Positions 43,956 to 52,768 of a DNA stretch of 64,000 bases are shown piece after piece. The DNA is from JAICMB01 sp963802915. Lineage in GTDB: Bacteria > Acidobacteriota > Terriglobia > Bryobacterales > Bryobacteraceae. Where the stretch lies: contig CAWDKQ010000010.1 of assembly GCA_963802915.1 (NCBI GenBank), forward strand, positions 434,001 through 498,000. The letters are read 5' to 3'. The notes under the pieces are model-generated. The model was not told the DNA's origin. It searched no databases and saw only the letters and a program-made list of their open reading frames with translations. Numbering within the stretch: the stretch's first letter is position 1; every line of letters starts with the position of its first letter. Made by a program: the position numbers and the translations under genes.

Positions 43956-44234
43956 ATGAACGGGTGTGACCACCTCAATCAAATTCGTAATGTCGAGCCC
44001 AGGACGCCACAGGGGTGTGAGGAGTGCCTGCTCATAGGCGATGATTGGGTTCATCTTCGACTCTGTCTTACTTGCGGTCATGTGGGCTGTTGTGACTCCT
44101 CGAAGAACAAACATGCCACGAAGCATTTTCAGAGAACGCGCCATCCCATCATGAAGTCTTTCGAGCCCGGAGAAGACTGGGGATGGTGCTATATCGATCA
44201 GCTGATGCTGGATTTTTCGGGCGTGGCCCCGTAG
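43956..44234 (+). CDS. UBP-type zinc-finger protein (92 aa)
   Basis: ATG at 43956 with AAAGGAGG upstream; the longer frame from 43731 runs antisense through the quinone oxidoreductase and is not real. Zn ligands: CDHLNQI near the start, GCEECLLIGDDWVHLRLCLTCGHVGCCD, and KHATKHFQRTRHP. This matches the ubiquitin-specific-protease zinc finger (ZnF-UBP) that in eukaryotes binds ubiquitin tails. Stand-alone bacterial copies are known but of unknown role. Its 3' end overlaps the convergent sigma-54 activator gene by 37 bp. Confidence 0.88.
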   Translation: MNGCDHLNQIRNVEPRTPQGCEECLLIGDDWVHLRLCLTCGHVGCCDSSKNKHATKHFQRTRHPIMKSFEPGEDWGWCYIDQLMLDFSGVAP

Positions 44235-45295
44235 TTGTGAGGGGAGTGCCCATTTCCGCATTCGGCGTTCTCGGCCTGCTGAGCCGGCTTAACGCGTCGA
44301 GGCGGGGTGATGCCGAGTCGCCGCACGCGATAGAACAATGTAGATCTTGGAATACCAAGCAAAGCTGCCGCACCGGCGAGTTGGCCTTTGGTTTTCTCGA
44401 GAATGCGCATGATGTGGGCGCGCTCCACGTCTCTGAGGGTCACCGGTTCCGGCCGCGCTTCAAGGCTTGCGATCGTGAGTTCATGAACCGGAGATTCCAG
44501 GACGGATCCACGCGACAATATGACGCCGCGCTCGATAAAGTTTTGAAGCTGTCTGACATTGCCTGGCCAAGGATAATTCATCATAGCGTCCATCGCGGTA
44601 CATGAAACCGTGTGAATGCTCTTGTTGAACTTTGCGGCGTACTTGGCTGTGAAGTGCCGAACCAGGTTCGGGATGTCTTCGGGGTGCTCACGTAGCGCCG
44701 GAATCCTGACGGGAAACACATTGAGGCGGTACATCAGGTCCACTCGAAATTTGCCTTCTTCGGCCAGCTGCTCGAGGTTATGATGAGTTGCGGCGATCAC
44801 CCGCGCGTTTGTGCGCAGCGATCGGGTTCCACCCAGTCGTTCGAACTGCTGTTCCTGCAGTACGCGCAGCAATTTGGGCTGCAAGTCCAGAGGCATGTCT
44901 CCTACTTCGTCAAGAAAAAGAGTTCCCTGATCGGCCATTTCAAAGCGTCCTTGGCGCTGGGCCAAAGCGCCTGTGAAAGCGCCGCGTTCGTGCCCGAACA
45001 ACTCGCTCTCGAGGAGACCGCTGGGGATAGCGGCGCAATTTATTTTTATAAGTGGCCGATTTCGCCGGAGGCTACGGTTGTGCAACACCTCTGCAAATAC
45101 TTCTTTGCCGGTGCCGGTTTCGCCTTGAAGCAAAACGGTGCAGTCTGTCGGCGCGACCAACTCTACCTGCGCCAGGACCTCTCGGACCTTCAGGCTTTCC
45201 CCGATGATTTCGGGTTCGCCAGGCGTACACGAGATGCCGGAGATGAGCGGCGCATTCCGGGTTACGATGCCGTTCGAGTTATCAATCGAATGCAT
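44198..45295 (-). CDS. Sigma-54-dependent activator without receiver domain
   Basis: ATG at 45295 with AGGAGTC upstream; a frame 14 codons longer is less likely. About 365 aa. An ~30-residue N-terminus with no sensor domain precedes the AAA+ domain: Walker A GETGTGKE, the sigma-54 contact loop GAFTGA, Walker B LFLDEVGDM and the arginine region FRVDLMYRLN. The C-terminal Fis-type helix-turn-helix (GQLAGAAALLGIPRSTLFYRVRRLG) follows. With no receiver, control must be by expression level or by a separate partner, perhaps one of the two receiver-only proteins just upstream. Targets unknown. Confidence 0.92.
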   Translation of the reverse strand: MHSIDNSNGIVTRNAPLISGISCTPGEPEIIGESLKVREVLAQVELVAPTDCTVLLQGETGTGKEVFAEVLHNRSLRRNRPLIKINCAAIPSGLLESELFGHERGAFTGALAQRQGRFEMADQGTLFLDEVGDMPLDLQPKLLRVLQEQQFERLGGTRSLRTNARVIAATHHNLEQLAEEGKFRVDLMYRLNVFPVRIPALREHPEDIPNLVRHFTAKYAAKFNKSIHTVSCTAMDAMMNYPWPGNVRQLQNFIERGVILSRGSVLESPVHELTIASLEARPEPVTLRDVERAHIMRILEKTKGQLAGAAALLGIPRSTLFYRVRRLGITPPRRVKPAQQAENAECGNGHSPHNYGATPEKSSIS

Positions 45296-45364
45296 ACTAG
45301 ACTCCTGTCTGCTAAAACAAGTAATTTTCAAAACCACGCTGGAAGTACGCGACTAATGCCGCGG

Positions 45365-45739
45365 TCATTCCAAAATTGAACCGATTGCGTCAAGTAGAAC
45401 GTCATCGTTGAACGGTTTGCCTAGGAACGCTTTCGCGCCCTGTCCGAGCGCGACGCCGCGTATGTGGTCGTCTTCAGCCCGCGCTGTGACGAAGATGACA
45501 GGGGTGAGGCAGTTCCTTGCACGCAGTTGCCTCTGAAGCTCGATACCGTTCAAACCGGGCATCACAACATCGAGCACCAGACAATGTGCCTCATTGACGC
45601 GATCAGACATTAAGAACGCCTCCGGGGACGAAAAATCAGCGGTGTTGTAGCCGGCCGATCGCAGCAGGCTACTGATGGATTCCCTAACAGGTTGGTCATC
45701 GTCCACAATGGCCACTAAGTTAAGCGTCTTGTCTCCCAT
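45365..45739 (-). CDS. Receiver-only response regulator (CheY-like)
   Basis: Start ATG 45739 (MGDKTLNL) with TTGAGGAAT upstream; the frame extends 23 codons further without support. ~124 aa forming one receiver: acidic pair in AIVDDDQP, phospho-Asp in LVLDVVMPGLNG, Thr in FVTA and Lys in FLGKPF. There is no output domain. It lies 69 bp upstream of the sigma-54 activator, and another receiver-only gene is upstream. Single receivers may relay phosphoryl groups from the large hybrid kinase or act by protein contact. Confidence 0.87.
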   Translation of the reverse strand: MGDKTLNLVAIVDDDQPVRESISSLLRSAGYNTADFSSPEAFLMSDRVNEAHCLVLDVVMPGLNGIELQRQLRARNCLTPVIFVTARAEDDHIRGVALGQGAKAFLGKPFNDDVLLDAIGSILE

Positions 45740-45849
45740 ATTCCTCAAATAGCCTCTGCTTGTCCATGCAACGACTTTACAGCTTGTGGAGACACGAAGA
45801 TATAACACCTTTGTATGCCATATCTTATAAAGTGAGTGAAGTAACGTCG

Positions 45850-46278
45850 TTAACTCGGTCGGGAATGTCGCGATTCCGTAACCGGATCGACCGCCTTTAG
45901 CGTCCCCGGTAAATCTACGGCGAGAATGATCGCGTTGAGCAACTCATCAGCCTCGAACGGCTTGGAGATAAAAGCAAGCGCTCCCTTGCCGAGCGCCTGC
46001 TGCCGCAATACATCATCGCTAACGGCGGTGACAAAGATGATTGGAATTCTCCCGCCCAATTCGTGTTGGAGCTCGAGGCCGTTCATGCCCGGCATTCGAA
46101 CATCGAGCAACAAGCAGTCGACGGTATCCACTGCCCCGGAGGCCAAGAAGTGTGAAGCGGATTCAAATGCGGCGCAACGCAACCCCACTGAGCGAATAAA
46201 GCTGCTCAATGCGTGGCGGATGGCATTGTCGTCATCCACGACTCCGATGAGCGCAACGCGGACCGCGGCGTCACACAT
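45850..46278 (-). CDS. Receiver-only response regulator (142 aa)
   Basis: One receiver domain: VVDDDNAIR, phospho-Asp in LLLDVRMPGMNG, FVTAVSDD with Thr and FISKPFEAD with Lys. A ~20-residue polar tail (TLKAVDPVTESRHSRPS) follows but no output domain. Related to the FixJ-type receivers around it (same MPGxxGLELQ motif) rather than to CheY of chemotaxis. Likely part of a phosphorelay with the double kinase at 46987. Confidence 0.87.
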   Translation of the reverse strand: MCDAAVRVALIGVVDDDNAIRHALSSFIRSVGLRCAAFESASHFLASGAVDTVDCLLLDVRMPGMNGLELQHELGGRIPIIFVTAVSDDVLRQQALGKGALAFISKPFEADELLNAIILAVDLPGTLKAVDPVTESRHSRPS

Positions 46279-46378
46279 TGGCCGAAGCTTATCACAGTCC
46301 GCGTGGTTATTACAGTATACTTTGGTATATTCCGATCCATCTCGCCATAAGCGCGCCGAATCGGCCCTCGATTTCCAT

Positions 46379-46990
46379 TCAATGTGATAGCTTTTCGACC
46401 ATACGGACCAGCTCGGGCAGCGAAGCGGCTCCCATTTTGCGCATTACCCGGCCGCGTTGTATTTTCACTGTCACCTCGCTGGTGCCTAGTTCTCCCGCGA
46501 TCTGTTTGTTCAGCATACCCGCAACCACGCGCTGCATAACATCCCTTTCGCGCGGCGTGAGCATTTCGAAGCGCTCCCGGATCTCCGTCAATTCAGCTCG
46601 TTGCTGCTGCTGGGAGCGATCGCGGTCCATGGCTTCCTGAACGGCGTCGAGCAGATCCTGATCGCGAAACGGCTTAGAAAGAAACTCGACCGCTCCCGCT
46701 TTCATCGCTTTCACCGTCATGGGAATATCACCGTGGCCCGTGATAAAGATGATGGGGATCTGAAGGCCGCGATCGGACAACTCACGTTGCAGATCGAGGC
46801 CGCTCAGACCCGGCAGACGCACATCCAGCACCAGGCAGCCCAGCGTGGCTCGCGGCGGGCACTGCAGGAACTCGCGCGCTGATTGGAACGCTTGGGCTGT
46901 CAGGCCGACGGCACGAAACAGCTGACAGAGCGCGTCGCGAATGCCTTCATCGTCATCAACGATGTAAACAACCGCTTCATCCATGGTCAC
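46379..46990 (-). CDS. FixJ/NarL-type response regulator (203 aa)
   Basis: Receiver with VDDDEGIR, phospho-Asp in LVLDVRLPGLSG, FITGHGDIPMTVKAMKAGAVEFLSKPF, then a LuxR-type helix-turn-helix (LTPRERDVMQRVVAGMLNKQIAGELGTSEVTVKIQRGRVMRKMGA). The GHGDIPM signature is typical of FixJ-family partners of FixL-like kinases. Its ATG overlaps the stop of the double kinase gene (ATGA), making that kinase the probable phosphodonor. Confidence 0.9.
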   Translation of the reverse strand: MTMDEAVVYIVDDDEGIRDALCQLFRAVGLTAQAFQSAREFLQCPPRATLGCLVLDVRLPGLSGLDLQRELSDRGLQIPIIFITGHGDIPMTVKAMKAGAVEFLSKPFRDQDLLDAVQEAMDRDRSQQQQRAELTEIRERFEMLTPRERDVMQRVVAGMLNKQIAGELGTSEVTVKIQRGRVMRKMGAASLPELVRMVEKLSH

Positions 46991-49900
46991 ACCGACGTCC
47001 GCGCCGGAAGACAGAGTTCGAACGTGGCGCCGCGTTGTTTGTTAGGCGTAGCCCAAAGCCGACCGCCATGCGACTGGATAATCGAGTTGCTGATGGCGAG
47101 CCCCATACCCATGCCGTTGGCCTTCGTGGTAAAAAACGGCGTAAAAAGGCGGTCTAGAGCGGCAGGATCGATTCCGGCGCCTGAATCGGATACGGCCACG
47201 CACATCCCGGCCTCCGCTCGGGCTTCCGATCGGATTGTGATCTGCCGTTGCTGATCGTGTGTTTCCGCCGTGGCGTCGATTGCGTTGACGATCAGGTTTA
47301 ATAGAACCTGCTGAATTTGAACAGTATCTCCCGTAACTGTAAGTTGTCCTGCGAGTTCCGTCACGAGCGAAATGCCGTCATGTGCGATTTGCGGCCGGAC
47401 CATTTCCAAAACCTGGCGGACGACATCGTTCAATTCGATTGGTTCCATGACAGTCTGACCTTTTTTCATGAGCTTGCGGATTCTGCCGATCACATCGCTG
47501 GCGCGCTTACCTTCGCGCGCTATGCGTGAAGCGGCATCGCGCCCTTCCTCAGTGTTTGGCGGATCGGCCGACAGCCACCGCATGCACGCATTGGCATTGG
47601 TGACTATCGCGGCGAGCGGCTGATTCACCTCGTGGGCGATCGCCGCGCTCAGTTCTCCCATGGTGGTCACGCGCGCCATGTGCGCCAACTGCGCCTGTGC
47701 GGCCGCCAGTTTTTCCTCGGCGCGCTTGCGCTCAGAGAGATCGCGGCTCACCGTGGCGAGCGCAATCCTGCTCCCACCATCGTCGTTGATGAAGAAGATG
47801 TGTTGCCACATCGGGATAGCTTCGCTGTTCGCGAAATTGCGGAAAGGCGTCTCACCTTCCCAGTGACCCTCATCCCAGATGCGCGGGAGAATCTCGCGCG
47901 CGAAACGGTCGCGGTCCGACTCCGCAACGAAATCGAAGATCGTCGCGGTGCTGAAATCCCGATCGTCTTCCGCGCCAACGATTCGCCGGCCGGCTGGGTT
48001 CACGAAAAGAACGCGGCCGTCCGGAGTCGCAATGCCGATGAAATCGCTGCTGCTTTCCACCAGGGAGGCGAGCTTTTTCTGCTCTTCCTCGGCTCGTTTG
48101 CGCGCCGTTGTGTCGGAAACGATGCCCACCAGCATGCTTGGCCTTGAATCCGAACCCGGAATCACGGAAACTCCGGTTGTCGCCCAGAGCGATGCTCCAT
48201 CGCGAGTTCGGAATCGTTGCTCCGTCAGGTAATCGCTGCGGCTTCCCTCGCGTAAATTGGTGATGCGTGCCGCCATTGCGTCCCGGTCCTCCTCCGGCGA
48301 CATGTCTGTCAGCGAGATGCGCGACAATTGCTCGCGGTTGTAACCGGTCATGGTTTGGAGACCGGAGTTCGTCTCTAGAAATTTTCCATTGAGATCGAGC
48401 AGCCCGATCCCTACCGCGGAGTTGTCAAACACCGCGCGCCACAGCCACGCCGACTTCTTTTGTGCCTCCAGGCTGCTTTCCAGGGCCACACGCCTGTCAT
48501 GAAGCTGCCGGCTCAGTTCGTCGATGTCGGTGCTCTGGCTTTCCAGTTCCCGTTGCAATACGTCGCGCATGCGCTTAAGGGTCACCTGGTTGCGTACGCG
48601 GGCGCGTAATTCCTGGGCCGAGAACGGCTTGACCACATAGTCCTGCACGGATTCGTTTAGAAGCTTGATCCGCAGTTCCTCATCGGCCTTAGCCGAAAGC
48701 ACCACCACCGGTATGTGCGCGAGAGAATATTCACCGCGCATCCTGGCCACCAATCGGTCCCCGCCCATCCTCGGCATCATGAGATCTGTTACGACCACAT
48801 CAGGCGGGTCCTCCAGGGCCTTTGCGAGCGCCTCCTCGCCATTGGCCGCGGGCGTGACGCGATATTCATGGAGCACTCGAGAGATGAACCGTCGCATTTC
48901 GGCGTTGTCTTCTACCACCAGCACGCGTGCCTTCCCTAAACGTGCGCCGTCGGCGGCACTATGGTCGTCCTCGTCTTTCCACTCGCTGACATACTGATAA
49001 TCCAGCGCATCATAGTCCAGCGCAGCGGCGCGACTGGCACGCGATGGTTCCTCTTCTCGTACATGTGCTCCCTCCGGTGCATAGCGTGGCATTGTGACTT
49101 GAAACAATGCGCCGCCTCCCGGACTGTCGGCGACCGTGATGGATCCTCCCTGCAGTTCCACAAAATCCTTCGCGATGGCGAGACCCAGACCTGTACCGCC
49201 GAACTCACGAGTGACGCCGCTTTGCCCCTGCTGGAAGCGCTCGAAAATGGCAGTCCGCAACTCGGGCTTCACGCCTGGTCCGCTGTCTTGAACGGTGACC
49301 ACGAGGCTGTCCGGGGTTGCGGCTTCTATCGCGCACCGGATACGGCCTCCGGCGGGCGTAAATTTGAAGGCATTCGAAAGCAGGTTCAATACAATGCGAT
49401 CGAACTTATCGGCGTCCACCTCCGCCTGTAGTGTCTCCGGCGCCGAAATAACATAAGAAAGGGAGCGTTGCGGGGCCATGGCATCGAAGTGCGCGGCTAC
49501 CGTACGAAGTTGACGCGCCACATCCATGCGCGCGTAGTCGACCGTGTGGCGGCCGGCTTCTAATTTCGCGACGTCGAGCAGATCGTTCACATGCTTCAGC
49601 AGCGTGGCGGCATTGCGCTGAATGATGCCGATGTCGCGGCGCTGCAGATCGGTAAGATTATCTCCGTCAGAGAGAATTGCGTCCGCGGGGCCCAGGATTA
49701 ACGCCAGCGGTGTTCGCAATTCGTGACTAACATTCGCGAAAAAGTCGCTCTTGATTCGATCCAGCTCCCGCACCTTGTTGAGCAACTGCTGCAACTCTTC
49801 GCTTTTTCGCGCGATCTCAGCCTCGGCGCGCTTCTTCTCCGTGATGTTTCGCCCTTCGGCCAGAAGGAACACAATTTTGCCGTCCTGGCTCCTGACGGGC

Positions 49901-50391
49901 TCCAGAGAGTAGTCGATGATAATGGTCTCCTCTCCAGCCGCTTGTCCATAGATTTCGATATCGCGGCGGACGAATTGTCCGGCGCGGGCCTGCTCAACGA
50001 GTGCGCGTTGCAGGTTCTGAGTTTCGTTGGAAACCACCCACCATCGGGCATTCCAGAACGGTCGTCCCTGAATGTCCTCGATGCGGATGCCGGCGCCCTC
50101 GAGCGCCGCGCGGTTAATCTCCAGCACATTTCCGTCAGTATCGAGGAGTCCGACAAACTGGTACATCTCGTCGAGCACGATGCGTGCGAGTTTCTGGCGG
50201 TAGCTCTGAAGGTCGTCGCTTGCCGAAAGAGTGACATCACGCACATGAACGTTCGGGGAAGTAGCAAATAACTGATGGTTGATTGAAGCCACGGCCTCTC
50301 CTAACGAGGCGCCCGCGGGCGGGACAAAAAACGGTACAGGCGGCAAACGACGTATTGTCCCCATCATTAAGGGCCGCGGACCTCTCCGCAT
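46987..50391 (-). CDS. Double hybrid histidine kinase: PAS-HK-REC-PAS-PAS-HK (1134 aa)
   Basis: Very large cytoplasmic kinase with two complete kinase modules. PAS (~75-190); first phosphoacceptor in FFANVSHELRTPLALILG (~225) with HATPase (FKFTPAGG, DSGPGV, GGTGLGLAIAKDFVELQGG); receiver (~490-610, VVEDNAEMR, phospho-Asp in VVVTDLMMPRMGG, VKPFSAQEL); PAS (~650-770) and PAS (~775-890); and a second, FixL-like module with His in AIAHEVNQPLAAIV and HATPase (NLIVNAIDATAE, GMGMGLAISNSIIQSHGG). It ends overlapping the FixJ-type gene and is followed by two receiver-only genes, suggesting a branched phosphorelay. No membrane helix, so signals are probably internal. Start not well supported by a ribosome site. 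Confidence 0.9.
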   Translation of the reverse strand: MRRGPRPLMMGTIRRLPPVPFFVPPAGASLGEAVASINHQLFATSPNVHVRDVTLSASDDLQSYRQKLARIVLDEMYQFVGLLDTDGNVLEINRAALEGAGIRIEDIQGRPFWNARWWVVSNETQNLQRALVEQARAGQFVRRDIEIYGQAAGEETIIIDYSLEPVRSQDGKIVFLLAEGRNITEKKRAEAEIARKSEELQQLLNKVRELDRIKSDFFANVSHELRTPLALILGPADAILSDGDNLTDLQRRDIGIIQRNAATLLKHVNDLLDVAKLEAGRHTVDYARMDVARQLRTVAAHFDAMAPQRSLSYVISAPETLQAEVDADKFDRIVLNLLSNAFKFTPAGGRIRCAIEAATPDSLVVTVQDSGPGVKPELRTAIFERFQQGQSGVTREFGGTGLGLAIAKDFVELQGGSITVADSPGGGALFQVTMPRYAPEGAHVREEEPSRASRAAALDYDALDYQYVSEWKDEDDHSAADGARLGKARVLVVEDNAEMRRFISRVLHEYRVTPAANGEEALAKALEDPPDVVVTDLMMPRMGGDRLVARMRGEYSLAHIPVVVLSAKADEELRIKLLNESVQDYVVKPFSAQELRARVRNQVTLKRMRDVLQRELESQSTDIDELSRQLHDRRVALESSLEAQKKSAWLWRAVFDNSAVGIGLLDLNGKFLETNSGLQTMTGYNREQLSRISLTDMSPEEDRDAMAARITNLREGSRSDYLTEQRFRTRDGASLWATTGVSVIPGSDSRPSMLVGIVSDTTARKRAEEEQKKLASLVESSSDFIGIATPDGRVLFVNPAGRRIVGAEDDRDFSTATIFDFVAESDRDRFAREILPRIWDEGHWEGETPFRNFANSEAIPMWQHIFFINDDGGSRIALATVSRDLSERKRAEEKLAAAQAQLAHMARVTTMGELSAAIAHEVNQPLAAIVTNANACMRWLSADPPNTEEGRDAASRIAREGKRASDVIGRIRKLMKKGQTVMEPIELNDVVRQVLEMVRPQIAHDGISLVTELAGQLTVTGDTVQIQQVLLNLIVNAIDATAETHDQQRQITIRSEARAEAGMCVAVSDSGAGIDPAALDRLFTPFFTTKANGMGMGLAISNSIIQSHGGRLWATPNKQRGATFELCLPARTSV

Positions 50392-50434
50392 TAGACTCGA
50401 ACACAGCAGAAACCGCTACTGGACCTTAGGCCAG

Positions 50435-51118
50435 TTATTCGACACTTCGCTGTAACAATCCGAGTTCAGCGGCCAGCCGCACCAATTCCGCAAGCGAGGC
50501 GGCCCGCATCTTTTCCATGACATTGGCGCGGTGAAACTTAATGGTGTTTATCGCAGTGTTCAGCGTGGCGGCAATCTGCTTGTTCAACCGACCGGACACG
50601 ACGTGATGCATCACTTCGCGCTCCCGTGGCGTTAAGGTTCCGTAACGTCTTTGTAATTCTAAGATCCATGCTCTCCCCTCACGCCCGGCGCGGTCCTTTT
50701 CGAGAGCATTCGCGACGGCTCGGAGAAATTCTTCAGCCTTGAAAGGTTTGTTGAGAAATTCAACAGCCCCGGCCTTCATCGCTCTCACCGACGTGGGAAT
50801 GTCCCCTTGGTCAGTAATAAAGATAACCGGTATTTGATCGCCGCGGCGCACCAACTCGTCCTGCAAGTCGAGCCCGCTCATTCCCGGCATGCGCAAATCC
50901 GTTACCAGGCAGGCGGGAAGATCCGCGCGCTCGCTGCTCAGAAACTCGGTCGCGGTGGCAAACGAGCGAACATAGTAGCCTGCCATTCGCAGCAGGCGCT
51001 CAGCGGACGGGCGAAACAATGGATCGTCGTCCACCACGAATACGATAGATTCTGGATTATTCAGGAAGGCATGGCCGTCTCCCCAGGCCGATTTTTTGCT
51101 GCAAGGGTTCAGGTACAT
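50435..51118 (-). CDS. FixJ-type response regulator (~227 aa)
   Basis: ATG 51118 (MYLNPCSKK) precedes a receiver with FVVDDDPLFRPSAERLL, phospho-Asp in LVTDLRMPGMSG, FITDQGDIPTSVRAMKAGAVEFLNKPF, and a LuxR-type DNA-binding domain (LTPREREVMHHVVSGRLNKQIAATLNTAINTIKFHRANVMEKM). Compared with its relatives GHGDIP has become DQGDIP. An in-frame start at 51349 would add 77 residues with no domain. It lies 43 bp upstream of the double kinase and is likely its second output. Confidence 0.88.
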   Translation of the reverse strand: MYLNPCSKKSAWGDGHAFLNNPESIVFVVDDDPLFRPSAERLLRMAGYYVRSFATATEFLSSERADLPACLVTDLRMPGMSGLDLQDELVRRGDQIPVIFITDQGDIPTSVRAMKAGAVEFLNKPFKAEEFLRAVANALEKDRAGREGRAWILELQRRYGTLTPREREVMHHVVSGRLNKQIAATLNTAINTIKFHRANVMEKMRAASLAELVRLAAELGLLQRSVE

Positions 51119-51442
51119 CGGTGCGAACCGCGCCTCGATTTTAATACATTCCGGCCACGAGCGCCGTGAGCAGTCGATGTATAGACGGGCCGGCTTCCAA
51201 CGTTCGACATCCGTGCGATACGCCCGCTCGGTCCCTTTCGCAATCCAGTGTAATGCGGCGGCAGGTGAAGTGCACGGAGTGATGTCGATGGCCAAGCAAA
51301 ACAGGATGGCCCAGGAACGGGCACAAATCCAAGGCGGCGGCCCAGGCACGACAACAGCCGACTGGCCTCAACGCGCGTTGATCGACCGTGAACCGACTCC
51401 GGGTGGGAATGGCTCGTCAACGATCTTGAAAGGAGAACATGC

Positions 51443-52114
51443 ATGGCAGCTCTGCCGAAAACGACAGTACGAAGCGACGACGCTATTCGCGACGACGCGA
51501 TATTCGAACTGAAATGGGACCCGAAGATAACCTCACGGGATATCGCCGTTGCGGTAAAAGACGGAATTGTGACCCTTTCCGGTTACGTCCCAAGTTATTA
51601 CGAGAAGGACGCAGCCGAAAAGGCTGCCAAGCGCGTGTACGGCGTGCGAGGCGTGGCGAACGACATTGAGGTGAAACTGGCGACCCAGCGAACCGACCCG
51701 GAGATCGCCAGGGATGCCGTTCACGAGTTGGACAGCCATATCAGCATACCGAGCGACAAAATCAAAATAACGGTGAAGAACGGGTGGGTGACGCTGGAAG
51801 GAACGGTCGACTGGCAATACCAAAAAGCCCTTGCTGAGTCGGCAGTAAAAAAACTCCGAGGCGTCGTCGGGGTTATTAATAACATTCAGGTAAAGCCGCA
51901 GGTCACACCGACGGACGTGAAGCAGAAAATCGAGGAAGCGTTGCGCCGCAGCGCCGATCTCGATGCTCGCAGGATCAGCGTCGAAATAGACGGCAGTACC
52001 GTAAGACTGTATGGGAGCGTGCGCGCTTGGGCTGAGCGAGAGGAGGCCGAGCGGGCCGCATGGTCAGCTCCTGGAGTGACAAAGGTAGAAAACCATATCG
52101 TAATTAACCCGTAG
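51443..52114 (+). CDS. Triple-BON-domain protein (223 aa), OsmY-like
   Basis: Ribosome-binding site AAAGGAG upstream. Three BON domains in tandem, each with the G-x-V-T/R-L-x-G core: KDGIVTLSGYVPSYYEKDAAEKAA, KNGWVTLEGTVDWQYQKALAESA and DGSTVRLYGSVRAWAEREEAERAA. No signal peptide, so cytoplasmic unlike OsmY. BON domains bind phospholipid or other ligands and are linked to osmotic and general stress. First gene of the stress region; followed by an inverted repeat and grpE. Confidence 0.88.
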   Translation: MAALPKTTVRSDDAIRDDAIFELKWDPKITSRDIAVAVKDGIVTLSGYVPSYYEKDAAEKAAKRVYGVRGVANDIEVKLATQRTDPEIARDAVHELDSHISIPSDKIKITVKNGWVTLEGTVDWQYQKALAESAVKKLRGVVGVINNIQVKPQVTPTDVKQKIEEALRRSADLDARRISVEIDGSTVRLYGSVRAWAEREEAERAAWSAPGVTKVENHIVINP

Positions 52115-52128
52115 TGCCTCTCCTCCAC

Positions 52129-52181
52129 GCACGATCTGATGCGGCCGCGGCGAATACACCCCGTGCTGCATCAGATCGTGC
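52129..52181. promoter_or_regulatory. 14-bp perfect inverted repeat between BON and grpE genes
   Basis: GCACGATCTGATGC (52129-52142) and GCATCAGATCGTGC (52168-52181) are exact inverse copies, 25 nt apart, starting 15 nt after the BON gene stop. No T-run follows. It differs from the CIRCE heat-shock element (TTAGCACTC-N9-GAGTGCTAA). It may be a long-loop terminator, mRNA processing hairpin, or an operator governing grpE. Confidence 0.6.
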
Positions 52182-52218
52182 GCTTCTTACAAACCCGTCG
52201 GACCACTTGGAACTCAAA

Positions 52219-52692
52219 ATGGACAAACAGAGCAACACACCCTCACCGCCCTCCGACGTCGAGGTGCTTCGAAATGAAGCGCGTCTGGAGGACGGCCCTT
52301 ACCTGCGGCTGCTAGCAGACTTCGATAATTATAGAAAGCGCGTGGATCGGCAGCGCGCGGACGCCGCTCAAAGCGGTAAGCGCGATATTCTTCTCTCATT
52401 GCTGGATATCGTCGACGACTTTGAACGCGCCATGAAATACTTGGGCGATGAATCCTCACCCCTCGTCGAAGGAGTGAATTCGATTCACAGAAAGTTGCTT
52501 AGCGTCCTGGATGCCGAGGGCGTGACTCGGTTTAACAGCGTCGGTGAAGCGTTCAATCCCGGCCTGCATGAGGCGGTAGGTTCTGTTTCGACATCCGAGT
52601 ATCCGCCGGGCGTTGTTGCGCAAGAAGCGCGGCCAGGATACCGCCAGGGTGACAATCTGCTCAGACCGGCGCGTGTACTCGTCTCTGCATGA
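52219..52692 (+). CDS. GrpE-like nucleotide exchange factor (157 aa)
   Basis: ATG 52219 (MDKQSNTPSPPSD); a GTG frame opening at 52114 lies across the inverted repeat. The coiled-coil core (YLRLLADFDNYRKRVDRQRADAAQSGKRDILLSLLDIVDDFERAM) and the C-terminal beta part (FNPGLHEAVGSVSTSEYPPGVVAQEARPGYRQGDNLLRPARVLVS) follow GrpE closely. GrpE releases ADP from DnaK. The N-terminal helix is shorter than in E. coli (197 aa), and dnaK/dnaJ are not adjacent, so this may be an accessory copy used under stress. Confidence 0.86.
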   Translation: MDKQSNTPSPPSDVEVLRNEARLEDGPYLRLLADFDNYRKRVDRQRADAAQSGKRDILLSLLDIVDDFERAMKYLGDESSPLVEGVNSIHRKLLSVLDAEGVTRFNSVGEAFNPGLHEAVGSVSTSEYPPGVVAQEARPGYRQGDNLLRPARVLVSA

Positions 52693-52768
52693 TGTCGCTC
52701 CCGCAAGGAGCGTGACTCTTTAGCGTCTGTTCTTTGGCCGGTCAAGTGCCGGTGTGGCAACAACGATC

